Shown: piece by piece, positions 11,706 through 22,612 of the stretch
Numbering within the stretch: the stretch's first letter is position 1
Layout: each line of letters begins with the position of its first letter
Assembly: GCF_011745365.1 (NCBI RefSeq)
Contig: NW_024468910.1
Coordinates: 4,678,068 to 4,742,067, forward strand
DNA length: 64,000 nucleotides
Reading direction: 5' to 3'
Source: Cryphonectria parasitica EP155
Lineage: Eukaryota; Ascomycota; Sordariomycetes; Diaporthales; Cryphonectriaceae
Translations under genes and position numbers: made by a program
Notes under the pieces: generated by a model
Seen by the model: only the letters and a program-made list of their open reading frames with translations
The model's database searches: none
Told to the model about the DNA's origin: nothing

Positions 11706-12343
11706 AATAATTGCTTCATTCCGAACTGAAACTCAGAAACTTCAGAAATCTTGCTCTTCAGAAAATCCAATTAATTTATTACAGAATTCCTTACATCTAC
11801 AGAATTCTAATCAAATCTCTCAAAGAAAGAATTTCTAATAGCTACAGCTAACTCTTCCAAAATAGCCTTCTATATAGCAGTAGTAGCATAGCAATATTTC
11901 TCTTCAGCTTTCTTAGCTTCAATGCAATTCAGCTTCTTTATATTATTAATACTGCAGTAAATAGCATATATTATTTTCTCAAACTATATTCGTTTCTGCT
12001 TGCATAGCTAAAGAATCTTCTTCTCAGCAGCCTGCAGCTCATTCTTCAGCTTTTAGTACTGAATAGCAATCTTATACAGCTCTGAAGAACTAATATCTTA
12101 TACATTGTATTGGGAACGATTGAATCGAATATATTCAGTGCAATAGAAAGAATCGAGAGAAGAAACTTAGCAGGAAGAAATGCTTTAATTCTTACAAAAT
12201 AAATAGAAAAGCATAGTAAAAGAATGTTGAAGAATAGCAAAAAGAAAGCTTTTATATTTCTTAGTTTTTCAAGAATAAGACTTGGGAATACGAGATTTAT
12301 TAATTCTATTCAATATTTTGATTAAAAAAGCAAGATCATATAT
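11702..12343 (-). pseudogene. Antisense accessory gene of element A'
   Basis: One frame of 214 codons from a lost start (ATA at 12343) to TAG at 11704-11702. Recognisable blocks: Cys patch SFYCTEYI, IAIQY-stop-KLKNEL, LCKQKRI, then KKLNCIEAKKAEE and FERFD-stop-NSVDVRNSVIN. Same order as in A, D, F and G. Multiple RIP-type stops. No intron. Confidence 0.78.
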
Positions 12344-12408
12344 ATAAAGAACTTGCTGAAATACTTATAGAAAAATATTAAAAATAATAACTAATAAGAA
12401 GGAAATAA

Positions 12409-12445
12409 TATTATAATCCATTCAATATACAGATTACAAAACAGA
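12409..12445 (+). repeat. 3' LTR of A', first 37 bp
   Basis: Starts TATTATAATCCATTC and is cut by element B after ACAGA (12441-12445), the target duplication. Continues at 19892. Confidence 0.88.
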
Positions 12446-12884
12446 TGTTATAACTCATTCAACATGCAGGTTACGAAACAGGCTCCGCTAACAAGAAACC
12501 AGGTATCACGATCCAACATCGGACAACCATCAGGAATTACATAAGCAAGGGTTAGGATTGGATCACGATAACACAGATAAGCCGCTCACTGAATCATCAC
12601 AACACAGATCACGGATTACAGTAAGCTAGGTGAGCTACGATGAAGAGCTGAATATATAAGAATACAGTCATTACTATTAGATGGATTTAGTATATAGCTC
12701 TTCAGTTATTAATCTAAGTATTCAGTCTTCTATACTGAGTAGCTTTAAAGGCAGTAAATACTTGCATTGCTTATTAGAACTTATATAGTTCTATATTCAA
12801 GAACTTAATACTTTGATACTGCTCTTGTTAGCATAAATCTCTTGTATACTTAGAAATCTTCGAATTGCTGCAGTACTTATTACA
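12446..12884 (+). repeat. 5' LTR of element B (439 bp)
   Basis: Starts TGTTATAACTCATTC, ends CAGTACTTATTACA. A TATATAAG box lies in the middle, about 50 bp before the block that should pair with the primer site. Confidence 0.92.
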
Positions 12885-12931
12885 TTTTGATAATTCTTGT
12901 TCAAGAACAGTTTAGTATTATCTCTTGAGCA

Positions 12932-15043
12932 ATACAGAATACGATAGCTTCTTCAGAAATCTCTTTGTTCTTGTATGCTTCTACTTAGGAAGAACTGATT
13001 AACTAGATATATTAGCTTATTTAGCATATTTAGAATCTATGCGAATAATAGCAAGCTTAGAGCGCTATTATTGCTAACTAATAAGCTTAGCTAGCTTAAT
13101 AAGCTCAGCAGGTGTAGTTTATCTCTGCGATTATTAGTAGCGCTGGAAAAGCATATAAGATGAATAAGCTTGCTATATATAATAGCAATTAGAAAACGCT
13201 GCATAAATTCCTTATTTACTGCAGAGCATATTTCTTGTATTATATAATTCAGTTTATTATAAAATCTAAAAAGATTATTCTTATAGAAACTTATTTCAAA
13301 AAGAATGCTTTCATTTAATACAAGCCTTTTCTATATAATCACTTGAAGTATCAGAATAATCCTAATATATGTATTCAGAATATCAAGAATATATTCAATT
13401 TCTTTGAAAGCTTCAAGAAAGCTTTCAAAGAAATCTTTAGTAATCTTAATGAAGAATGCATTACAGCTTAGCAGCTTATAAATCTCAAGCAGACTAAGTT
13501 AGCTTCTGCTTATATAATTAGATTCAAGCAGCTTTTAGCAAGATTTCTATAGAAAGATAAGAATCTCATGAAATATTATTATAAGAGATTCAAGAACAAT
13601 ATTAAGAACGAAATCTTCAAATAGAATTAGCTAGAAAACTTTGCAATATTCTCTAATCAAGTAATTCATATTAATAATCGTTTATACAAATAATGAATAG
13701 AGAAATTCAAGAAAAGAAGAAGCTAGACTTGGAAGTTTTCAGCTAATATAAGCAAGAAACTTCAAAATAAGAATAGCAGTTGATATAGCAGTACAGCTTA
13801 AAGCAGTATTATACATGCTAGTTTCATAAAACTCAATACAGCTAATAAGCAATATAGTAAGAAGAATAATATTACTTGCTATAATTGCAATAAACAAGAA
13901 TATATAGCATACAACTGCTATTAATTTCAGAAAAACAAATAGCAATTAGTTTAGAAAGAATACTAGATGAATATTGCTCAGCAATAAAAATCCAATCAAC
14001 TAAGCAAAAATACTCCCTTAGAGCAAGTATCGGATTCTATTAATTACAGAAGTCTTAGCTGAATATTCTACTATAATAACAACTGCTTAATATATCTCTC
14101 AAGTAAGAAAGGTTTAGAATAGTTTCTTTAGAAATCTAAGTGCTATAGACAAATAGCAATAGCAGAACGAGAATATATACTTAGCACTCCTACGAGTAGC
14201 AATTCGGATTGCTTTAATATTGCAGAATAGAATATTCAAGCATTAGAAGAAGAACTTAGCAACAATACTCTTCAACATTCTTTATTGCTTATGCTAAGCA
14301 TTATAATTAGAAATATAGATAAGAGATAATATTCTCTTGATTATTAGTATAAATATATAAATAATACTAAAAATGCTTCTTAGATAACGGAAGAATTAAA
14401 TTAGAATAAACAGCTTAACGATTTATTAGAATCTTCTGTAAACAATAAACTTAAGAAGCTTATAAAAAGATTTTCCTTCAGCATTAAATGAAATAAGAAA
14501 ACAATATAAATTGAATATCTTATCTATAGAATAGAGCTAGAAAAGCTCTTTACTTACATTTTCTTGCAAGATATCAAAGTATAACAAGATAAAAATCCTC
14601 AGATTAGCTTACTTTATAATCTATATTACGAATTAGCTTGAATCTTCTGCATCTATTATAGCTGCAGAATACATTTCTCGAATAAAGTACAATACAAATA
14701 ATTCTCTATTAGAAAATCAGAACAAATTCTTTAAGCTATTGAAGAATCAGAATTCCATTTCAGGGAAATTCTTAACAAGCAGTATTACAATGCATATATT
14801 GAGCTACTAGATAATTGCTCTATGCAATATATAAACAAGAAAATAGAATGATAGCAATACAAAATAATGCTCTGTATAATTTATATTAATAATAAGATTT
14901 GTAACTAGTATTAACAAAAGAAAGATTAGAAATAATAATAATATAAGCAAAAGCAAGCTAAGAAGCTTGCTTAAGAAGTAGCAAAGCAAGCTTAGAAGAA
15001 TAGATAGTTCTTAATGAATCTAAAAGAATAGGATTGCTTGTAA
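12932..15043 (+). pseudogene. gag: gag of element B
   Basis: 704 codons from ATA at 12932 (in-frame, conserved as ATA in every copy, a likely RIP form of ATG, with TGA two codons upstream) to TAA at 15041. Order: Gln-rich coiled segment, capsid-like domain around KMNKLAIYNSN, zinc knuckle at 13877-13918 read as CYNCNKQEYIAYNC (C-x2-C-x4-Y-x4-C; the His is Tyr here), then a second Cys cluster near 14070 and a Lys/Gln/Ala-rich stretch before the stop. Codon count almost equals that in D (704) and E (705). Structural protein of the particle; dead through nonsense codons only. Confidence 0.85.
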
Positions 15044-18000
15044 AGAAACTGCAGATAATTAGATTAGAATAATTCCTATATAAAGCTTTTAGAATAGATT
15101 ATGCTTATATTAAGTTTAATATATATATTCAAGGATATAAGTACAGCGCACTATTGAATAGTAGCATATAGAAAAACTTTATATTTCTATATATCATTAA
15201 TCAAACATAATTATAATAGAGATGAAAGAGATGCTTATATACTTTTAGCACTATGAAAGAATAATCTATTGCATATAACTAAGGAATAATCAATAAGGAA
15301 ACTAATCATCTATCTATTTTGATTTAAGAATATATAACTAGAGCTTCCTTTGATATTACGGATATAGTATAATATGAGCTAATTATAAAATTTTTATAGC
15401 TTAAAGAGTATAATTCTCGAATCAATTGAACTACTAGCTAGATCTTATAAGAATAAGCTATATTCAGAGAGATAATTGCAATCAATGATGCAGGATTGAA
15501 GCTAGTTATTGAAGAATACTCAGAAAAAGAAGCTTCAAACAACTTTACAGATAGTTTCAAATCAGCAGAGCTAGCAATTCAAGAAGAAGAATCTAGTAAT
15601 AAGCGAACTTAAATAGTGCTAGAGCGCTAGTAGATTAGCAAAATAACAAAAGCAAGGCTCTTAGCAAGTCAGTCTGCTCCGGAGCAACAAGAAAAAGCTT
15701 CAGAATATGAATTGTGAATTCATACAGAAAAAATCTCAAAATCAGGCTTTCAAACGATCGATTCAGCTCAGAGTGAACGCTCAAAGCTCTTGAAAACGCT
15801 ATTAGAAAAGAAGCATGCTTAACAGTATCTACTGTTTCTCCAGATAGCAGAAATAGCACAAGAATCAGAACTAATACTTACGAATATATTACAAGAATAT
15901 TATAAGTTTAAGAAACTATTCCAGAGAGAATTAAATATAGGATTATCGGAATACAGCTTATATAACTACGAGATCTTGCTATAAGAAGAAAAACAGCTCA
16001 AATTCTTTCCTATTTATAGATTAAACAAAGTATAATTAGAAGTATTCAAGAAGTATCTTAATAAGAATCTTAAGAAGGGATATATATGATTATTATAATT
16101 ACTAGCAGAATACTTTATCTTATTTATATCTAAGAAAAATAGCAAGCTTAGATTATATATTAATTATAAGCAATTTAATAATATTATAATTAAGAACTAA
16201 TATCTATTGCTATTCATTAAGAAATTATAAGATAGGCTGCAAGAAGTATAATGGTTTACAGTTTTAAATCTAAAAGGAGCTTATAATCTAATCAGAGTAA
16301 AAGAAGAAAAAGAATGGAAAATTGCTTTCAGAATATGCTACGAATATTACAAATATTTAATTATGCTTTTTGATTTAACAAATACTTCAGCTTTATTTCA
16401 GGAAATAATCAATTATATTCTATACAAGCATTTGAATTAGTTCGTTATTGCTTATCTTAATAATATTCTTATTTACTTTCGAATATTAGAAGAATATAAG
16501 AAATATGTGAAAACAGTATTGCAAATGCTTCAAGATGCAAAACTCCTTATAGAACCTGCAAAGAGTTATTTTTATATACAAAAGATTAATTACTTTGAAT
16601 TCATAATCAAACTAGGATGCATTAAGCTACAGAAAGATAAGATAGAAGCTATTAGAAATTAGCTAGTTTTCAGAAATATTAGAGATATTAGATTTTTTCT
16701 TAGATATATCAATTTCTATAAGCAATTCATTAAGAACTATAGCTGAATTATATATCTCTTTATAAATCTTATTAAAAAGAAGCAGCTCTTCAAGTAGATC
16801 TCTAAGGCATAAGAAGCTTTCAATAAGATTATCAGATATATTATCTCAGAACTAGTTCTATATAAAGCAGATCTCTATAAGCTTTTTGAAATTGAAACTG
16901 ATGCATCAGAATATGTATTCGGAGAATAACTTAGTTAGCGAAATGATTAAGAATATCTAAGAATTATAAGCAACTTTTCAAAGAAGCTGAATAGATTAGA
17001 AATCAATTACAGAATTCCTAATTAAAAGCTTATAGCGATAGTAAAAGCTTTTGAGGAATAGCAATACTATCTTATTAGCATATAGTACTCGATTATAATG
17101 CACTTAGATTACAAAAATCTAATTATATTTATAATAATCAAAGTCTTAAACAAGTAATAAATTAGATAAGCAGAATTCCTCTTATAGTTTGACTTCAAGA
17201 TTGTATACTGCAAAGGCTTGGAGAACAGATGAGCAGATGCTCTCAGCAGAAGATCAGACTATTGAAATGCAGATTCTTCGAATATACAGAACATCTTTGC
17301 TTAAGATAAATCAGGAAATCTCATTAATGCATATAAGAAACTGAATGCTGCTCTCAGAATAGAATTCTTGGAAAAGAATTCAGAATTAATAACTTTAGAT
17401 AAATAAGATAACTATATCAAGAATATATACAGTATACTAGCATACAGATATCAGAGAATTAGAATAATCTATGAATATATTAGAAGATATTGGAATCTAT
17501 TAAGCTTTAGGAAAAGAATTGAGAATATTTTATAATAATATAATAGCTGCAAAAAGAATAAAGCAGAAAGATATAAGCTTTACAAACTACTATACTCCCT
17601 ATTAGTATTTACAACTATTTAGCAATTTATTAGTCTAAACTTTATTATCAAGCTATTTTTCTTACAAGAACTCTTAATTAAAATATAATATAATAGCATT
17701 CTAATAATAGTTTGCAGACTGAGTAAGTATGCTTATTTTCTTCTTTATAAGAAAAGCAGTATAGCAGAGGAACTTGTATATGTATTCCTCAGAATAATTA
17801 TTGCTAATTACAGTATATCAGAAGAAATAATCTTCAATAGAAATAGAAAGTTCAATTCAAAGTTTTGAACTTTATTTATGAAATAGCTTGGAATATACTA
17901 CAGAATGTTTATAGCATTTTACTTGCAAACAAATAAACAGATAGAAAGAATAAATCAGATTATTGAATAATACTTTCAATACTATATTAATCAGAAATAG

Positions 18001-18739
18001 AATAATTGAGTTAATCTATTACTTCTTATACAGTTTACTTATAATAGCATAAATACAAGTATAACAAAGAAATCACCATTCTTCATGCTTTACAAATACA
18101 ATCCAACAGCTTACTACGAGATATTACAAGAAGCAGATACAGAAGCTGCAAACAAAAGAGTTAGAAAAATTAAGAAGATTTAAGAAGAACTTCAATCAGA
18201 ACTACAATTCATTCAAGAACGAATAATATGCTATGCAAACTCCAAAAGGATTAAGAGATTAATCCTATAGAAGAGAGATAAAGTATATCTACTTTGCAAA
18301 AACATTAAAATAACCAGGCTTAGCAGCAAACTTAACTATAAGAAACTAGAACTATTTAAAATTCTACAAAAAATCTTTCTAATTAACTACAAACTTATAC
18401 TATCTTACAGAATGAAGATATACTCAGTTTTTTACATCTTGCTACTAGAATTAGCAGTAAAAGAAATACTAATAAACAATACTATGGAAATCGAAAATAA
18501 TAAACTAGAATACAAGATAGAAAAGATTTTCAAATACAGAAGCAATAATAATATGCTTAAATATCTCATTAAGTAGAAAGATTATTCAGCAAGCGAAAAC
18601 TTATAAGAACTGCAGAAAAATATTGGAAATGCTAGAAAAAAATTGATAAAATACTAAAAAACAAAAACTAGCTTTAATCCTACTACTACATCATTAGCAG
18701 TTATTTTAGCATTATAATAATAACAGAAATCACTACTTA
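15001..18739 (+). pseudogene. pol: pol of element B
   Basis: Reads in the -1 frame relative to gag and overlaps its end. Protease ALLNSS at 15148, RT box YLNNIL at 16453, RNase H FEIETDASEY near 16886, integrase zinc region near 17466-17570, integrase core, and chromodomain with EYKIEKIFKYRS at 18508. Frame checked at three points. The C-terminus differs from A, D and E: after KYW-like it runs on into a Thr/Leu-rich tail overlapping the end of the antisense gene, so the exact stop is uncertain and may lie beyond 18739. RIP stops throughout. Confidence 0.83.
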
Positions 18740-19355
18740 AGACCTCCCTATCTCAGAACAGAAATTAGATGCTACAATTCCACCCAAAACGCTATCCCAA
18801 TCCACCACATCAAAAGCATCCCAAGACTGAGCCTCAGCTACAGCTTCAGATTCAGCAGCATGCTAAGCATTCTCCTTCCGATGCTCCTCCTCCTTCAGCT
18901 TATTCAGAAAATGCAGATTCTGACTAACTATCTTTGCGCTATAATCATGCAGAGAACATTTCTGTTTCCGCAAACATACTAAACGAGCTATTATCTCGCT
19001 CAATTTAGATTAAAGCTTAAAAAGAACTTTCTCTGCATTCAATTCCTTCCGATTTAAACAATTAAGCTTAGTAGTAATATGAAATACTATCAGAGAAATC
19101 AGAAGGCAAATAAGAAATAACTCAGAAAAGAACAAATCTATAAGCATTTACTAAAATATTAGAATTATTACAGAAACAATTCCAGCGAATATAATAGAAA
19201 TATCTTTTAATATCTTCTATTATCTTATACTCCAACTTCTTCGAAATATAGAAAGAATAAAGCATAACTTTAAAATCTTGAAGATTAATAATTAGAGAAA
19301 GCTGAAAGCATTATTCGGATTTTCGAGAAAGAAACTTCTCAATTCTATTCAACAT
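18737..19355 (-). pseudogene. Antisense accessory gene of element B, two exons
   Basis: Exon 1 from ATG 19355 to 19142, exon 2 from 19086 to TAA at 18739-18737, joined length 564 bp (188 codons). The upstream ATG seen in other copies is lost here. Readable parts: KRYFYYIRWNCFC (Cys patch), KLSEIIARLVCLRKQKCSL, the coiled KLKEEEHRKENA, then DAFDVVDWDSVLGG near the end. The block LSEIIARLVCLRKQKCSL aligns with ISESAARLARLRIQRRSL in element E. The tail is relatively GC-rich (about 18740-18960). Divergent from the A/D/F/G type. Function unknown. Confidence 0.75.
19087..19141 (-). other. Probable intron of the element B antisense gene (55 bp, decayed)
   Basis: Needed to join the two frames: 55 bp, phase 1, ending CTGATAG. 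Its first bases are AT instead of GT; the preceding base is T, so a TG-to-TA RIP change explains it. Same position and phase as the element E intron. Confidence 0.6.
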
Positions 19356-19447
19356 CTTAATTAGGAAAGCATAACCAGGCTTACAAATAGCTTACCAGAA
19401 AACTTACAGAAGTACATTGAGAATAACAACTAATAGAAGGGAGATGA

Positions 19448-19886
19448 TGTTATAATCCATTCAACATGCAGATTACAAAACAAGCTCCGCTAACAAGGAA
19501 CTAGATATTACAATCCAACGTTGAACAATCATTAGAAATTATATAAGCAAGAATTAGAATTGGATTACAATAACACAGATAAGCTGCTCACTGGATCACT
19601 ACAACACAGATTACAGATTATAATAAGCTAGATAAGCTACAATGAAGAGCTGGATATATAAGAACACAGTTATTACCATTAGACGGATTCAGTATATAGC
19701 TCTTTAGTTATTAATCTAAGTATTCAGTTTTCTATACTGAGTAGCTCTAAAAGCAGTGAATACTTGCATTACTCATCAGAATTTGTACAGTTCCGTATTC
19801 AAGAACTTGATACTTTGATACCGCTCTTGTTAGTATAAACTTCTCGTATACTTAGGAATCTTCGGATTGCTGCAGTGCTCATTACA
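19448..19886 (+). repeat. 3' LTR of element B (439 bp)
   Basis: Starts TGTTATAATCCATTC, ends GCAGTGCTCATTACA, followed by ACAGA. Confidence 0.92.
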
Positions 19887-20298
19887 ACAGATTACAAGCA
19901 ATAAGAATCAGATATTAAGAATCCAATATTCTAATAGAATATTAATTATATAATTCAGAGTTAGAATTATAATAGAGATAAATCACTGAATCATTAGATA
20001 ATTCAGTAAGCTTGGATTATCTGAATTAATAGTAAGCTAGAATAAGCTATACTGAAGAGCTAAATATATAACTATATATTCCTTACTCTTGGATAGACTC
20101 AGTATACAGCTCTTCAGTTATCAATCTAAGTATTCAGTCTTCTATACTAAGTAGCTTCCAAAAGCAGTAAATACTTGCATTGATTATCAAGACTTGTATA
20201 GTTTTATATTCAAGAACTTAATACTTTAATACTGCTCTTGTTAGCATAAACTTCTTTGTATACTTTGAAATCTTCGGATTACTGCAGTGCTCATTATA
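19887..20298 (+). repeat. 3' LTR of A', remainder
   Basis: After the duplicated ACAGA, continues the A' LTR exactly where 12445 left off and ends TGCTCATTATA. Its U3 module matches that of element H. Followed directly by half an LTR of G in reverse. Confidence 0.88.
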
Positions 20299-20527
20299 AA
20301 TATATTCTTATATATTCAGCTCTTCAGTTCTAATTATTCTAATTATATTTCAATTTCTCATAGTTGTTTCCCAAATATATTAATTATATTTATAGTTAAT
20401 ATAGTTATGCTAATAATTCTAACTCGGATTATATAATCCTGCTTAGTATTCAATATTGAATTATAATATCTGATTTCTTTATTAGTAAAGCTTATTCTAT
20501 AATCTATATATTGAATAAATTATAATA
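20299..20527 (-). repeat. 3' LTR of G, truncated (229 bp)
   Basis: Only U3 to the TATA region is present (about half of 445-453 bp). Ends ATTATAATA, the reverse of the TGTTATAA start. Confidence 0.85.
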
Positions 20528-20602
20528 TCATTTCTCTTCTATAAATTATTATTTCTAATAATCTTTTATAAATTTTTTCAGCTATTCTCTCTGCTGTATA
20601 TT

Positions 20603-20926
20603 ATGCTTTTCTAATTTATTATATTAAGCAGAGTTAATAAATCTTGTATTTGTAAATCTTCTTCTGTTTCAAAAAATATCCAAGATTAAAATCTCTTAGT
20701 TTCCTGTTTCTTGAAGAATTTTGTTGAGATGCTTATCTATTCTTATTATAAGGAATATAGCTTCGAATTCTATAAAGCGTTTTCTGGAAACTTTTCTTGT
20801 TGTATTGAATATATTTGCTTGGATTGCTTTAAGTGCAATATTATAAATTTCTTCTTTAAGAAGCTTTGTAATATTGCTACTTAATATTGAAAGTTGGAAA
20901 ATGAGATTGAGAAGAGGAAGATTAAG
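20603..20926 (+). pseudogene. Antisense accessory gene of G, N-terminal part
   Basis: From ATG 20603, 324 bp until element F interrupts it; the rest is 50117-50431. Joined length 639 bp, 213 codons, in frame. Readable: INKSCICKS-like start, VEMLIYSYYKEYSFEFY, a dense Cys patch CCIEYICLDCFKCN (near 20800-20840; pattern C-x4-C-x2-C-x2-C), then KLENEIEKRK. Stops are RIP-type. Confidence 0.8.
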
Positions 20927-21371
20927 TATAATAAGCACTGCAGCAATCCGAAGATTCCAAAGTATACAAGAGATTTATATTAATAAGAGCAATATTAAAG
21001 TATTAAGTTTTTAAATATGGAATTATACAAATTCTAATAAATAATGCAAGTATTCACTGCTTTTGAAGCTACTTAGTATATAAGACTAAATACTTAGATT
21101 AATAACTGAAGAGCTATATACTGAATCTATCTAATAATAATAAACATATTCTTATATATTCAGCTCTTTAATTCTGATTATTCTAATTATATTCCGATTT
21201 CTTATAATTATTTTTCAAATATATTAATTATATTCATAATTAATATAATTATACTAATAATTCTGATCTGAATTATATAATCCTATTTAATATCTAATAT
21301 TAAGTTATAATATCTAATCTCTTTATTAATAAAGCTTACTCTATAATCTATATATTGAATAAATTATAATA
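20927..21371 (-). repeat. 3' LTR of F (445 bp)
   Basis: Starts TATAATAAGCACTGCAG, ends AATTATAATA. Same length and U3 type as the right LTR at 49667-50111. Confidence 0.9.
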
Positions 21372-21446
21372 TTATCTTTCTTCTATGAATTATTATTTCT
21401 AATAATCTTTTGTAAGTTTTCTTAGCTATTCTTTCTGCTATATATT

Positions 21447-21917
21447 ATGCTTTTCTAATTCATTATATTAAGCAGAATTAACAAATCTTGCATCTGCAAA
21501 TCTTCTTCTATTCTAAAAAGTATCTAAGATTGAAATCTCTTAGTTTCCTGCCTCTTGGAGAATTTTATCGAGATATCTATCTGTTCCTATTATAAGAAGT
21601 ATAGCTTCGAATTCTGTAAAATGTTTTCCGGAGATTCTTCTTATTATATTAAATATATTTGTCTGGATTACTTCAAGTATGATATTATAGATTCTTTCTC
21701 TAAAAAGCTTTGAAATATTGCTATTTAATATTGAAAGTTGGAGAATGAGATTGAGAAGAGGGAAATTGAGCTTTTCTATCTATATTAATAGAAGCGAATA
21801 TAGTTTGAGAAGATGAAATATGCTCTGCATTATAGCATTATTTGCATAGAAGAGTTGGATTGTATGGAGGCGGAGAAGGCTGAGGCTGAGAAGGTGTATG
21901 TTGCTGCTAAAGTGTAG
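21447..21917 (+). pseudogene. Antisense accessory gene of F, N-terminal part
   Basis: 471 bp from ATG 21447; continues at 43675-43842 after element C. Joined 639 bp, 213 codons, the same length as in G. Contains the block KLENEIEKREIEL, LHYSIICIEELDCMEAEKAEAEK and VAAKVQ at the break. The near-perfect frame after removal of 21.7 kb of insert is strong support for both gene and insertion model. Confidence 0.82.
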
Positions 21918-22381
21918 TATAATGAGCACTGTAGCAATCCGAAGATTCCCAAGTATATGAAGAGGTTTATACTAATAAGAGCGATATTAAAGTATCAAAT
22001 CCTTGAATACAGAACTATACAAGTCCTAATAAGCAATGCAAGTATTCACTGCCTTTAAAGCTACTTAGTATATAAGACTGAATACTTAGATTAATAACTG
22101 AAGAGCTATATACTGAGTTTATCTAATAATAATGAACATATTCTTATATATTTAGCTCTTCAGTATGAATTACAAGAGTTAGTAGTTGATTATTGTAGTT
22201 TACTGCTTGAACTGCAAGAACTGATTATCAACTGCTTCAGTTCTCTTCTAATTAATTGCAGCTTGTAATTCTAACTCTGAATTACATAATCCTTATTAAT
22301 TATCTGATATTAAATCATAATATCTGATTCTTGTTGCTTGTGATCTTATTTTATAATCTATATGTTAAATGAATTATAACA
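21918..22381 (-). repeat. 3' LTR of C (464 bp)
   Basis: Pairs with 43206-43669, same length. Distinct U3 with short repeats of AACTGCAAGAACTG type. Confidence 0.9.
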
Positions 22382-22444
22382 TTATCTTCCTTTTATTAAT
22401 TGTTATTCTTAATAATCTTTTATAAGTATTCTAGCAAATCTTTT

Positions 22445-22612
22445 GTATATAATCTTGCCTTTTTAATCCGGATAATAAATAGAATCAATAAAGCTTGTTA
22501 TAAAAAGATAAAACAGTTTATCTCTCTCTAGCTTATTGCTCTTTCTCGTTGTGTCGAGATGCTAACGTATTCTTTCTGCAGGGGTCGCAAAGCTTGCTGC
22601 TTTGCTTCTGAA
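22445..22612 (+). pseudogene. Antisense accessory gene of C, N-terminal stub
   Basis: Keeps the family start (NLAFLIRIINRINKAC) and a VEMLTYSF block that matches VEMLIYSY in G, then runs straight into pol. About 0.5 kb is missing relative to F and B, including the Cys patch, coiled coil and acidic tail. The stretch near 22560-22620 is GC-rich, unlike the rest of C. Confidence 0.65.

Larger units (their letters stand above)
8140..12445 (+). mobile_element. Element A': 5'-truncated chromovirus, left part
   Basis: Homology to the family starts near 8140, just before the protease, with no 5' LTR or Gag. It runs through Pol (to 11705), the antisense gene and the first 37 bp of the 3' LTR, where element B is inserted. 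The rest of the LTR is at 19892-20298. Heavily RIP-mutated but without frameshifts: protease (8160), the RT box (9477) and the stop (11703) share one frame. Confidence 0.87.
12446..19886 (+). mobile_element. Element B: complete 7,441-bp chromovirus nested in the LTR of A'
   Basis: Two 439-bp LTRs, gag, pol and antisense gene, flanked by the 5-bp duplication ACAGA (12441-12445 and 19887-19891). The sequence on the two sides joins into one continuous A' LTR. RIP-inactivated. It keeps one RNase H TDAS box (near 16898) intact. Confidence 0.93.
20299..20926 (-). mobile_element. Element G, left (3') end: half LTR and antisense gene
   Basis: 20299-20527 is the U3 half of a reverse LTR; the other half is missing, presumably lost with the 5' side of A' that was inserted here. 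20528-20926 is the G 3' region, cut by element F in the antisense gene. G resumes at 50112. Confidence 0.85.
20927..21917 (-). mobile_element. Element F, left (3') end
   Basis: Reverse 3' LTR (20927-21371) and part of the F 3' region with its antisense gene, cut at 21917 by element C. Flank TTAAG (20922-20926) pairs with CTAAG (50112-50116) as the target duplication with one transition. F resumes at 43670. Confidence 0.88.

Noticed and set aside
12885..12905. Standard tRNA primer binding site after the LTR.
   Set aside because: No TGG start is present in any copy; the self-complementary word fits better.
14807..14989. Leu-rich frames of about 60 codons recurring near the gag end (35173, 41085, 47546, 54132, 62057).
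   Set aside because: Antisense of the Lys/Gln/Ala-rich Gag C-terminus: AAG and CAA read backwards as Leu. They look like membrane proteins only by chance.
20696..20938. 80-codon minus frame at the left end of G.
   Set aside because: It is the opposite strand of the antisense gene and runs into the F LTR.
20299..22381. Three successive reverse LTRs read as a tandem duplication.
   Set aside because: Each has its partner LTR on the far side (43206, 49667, 56244), and duplications and frames fit nested insertion better.
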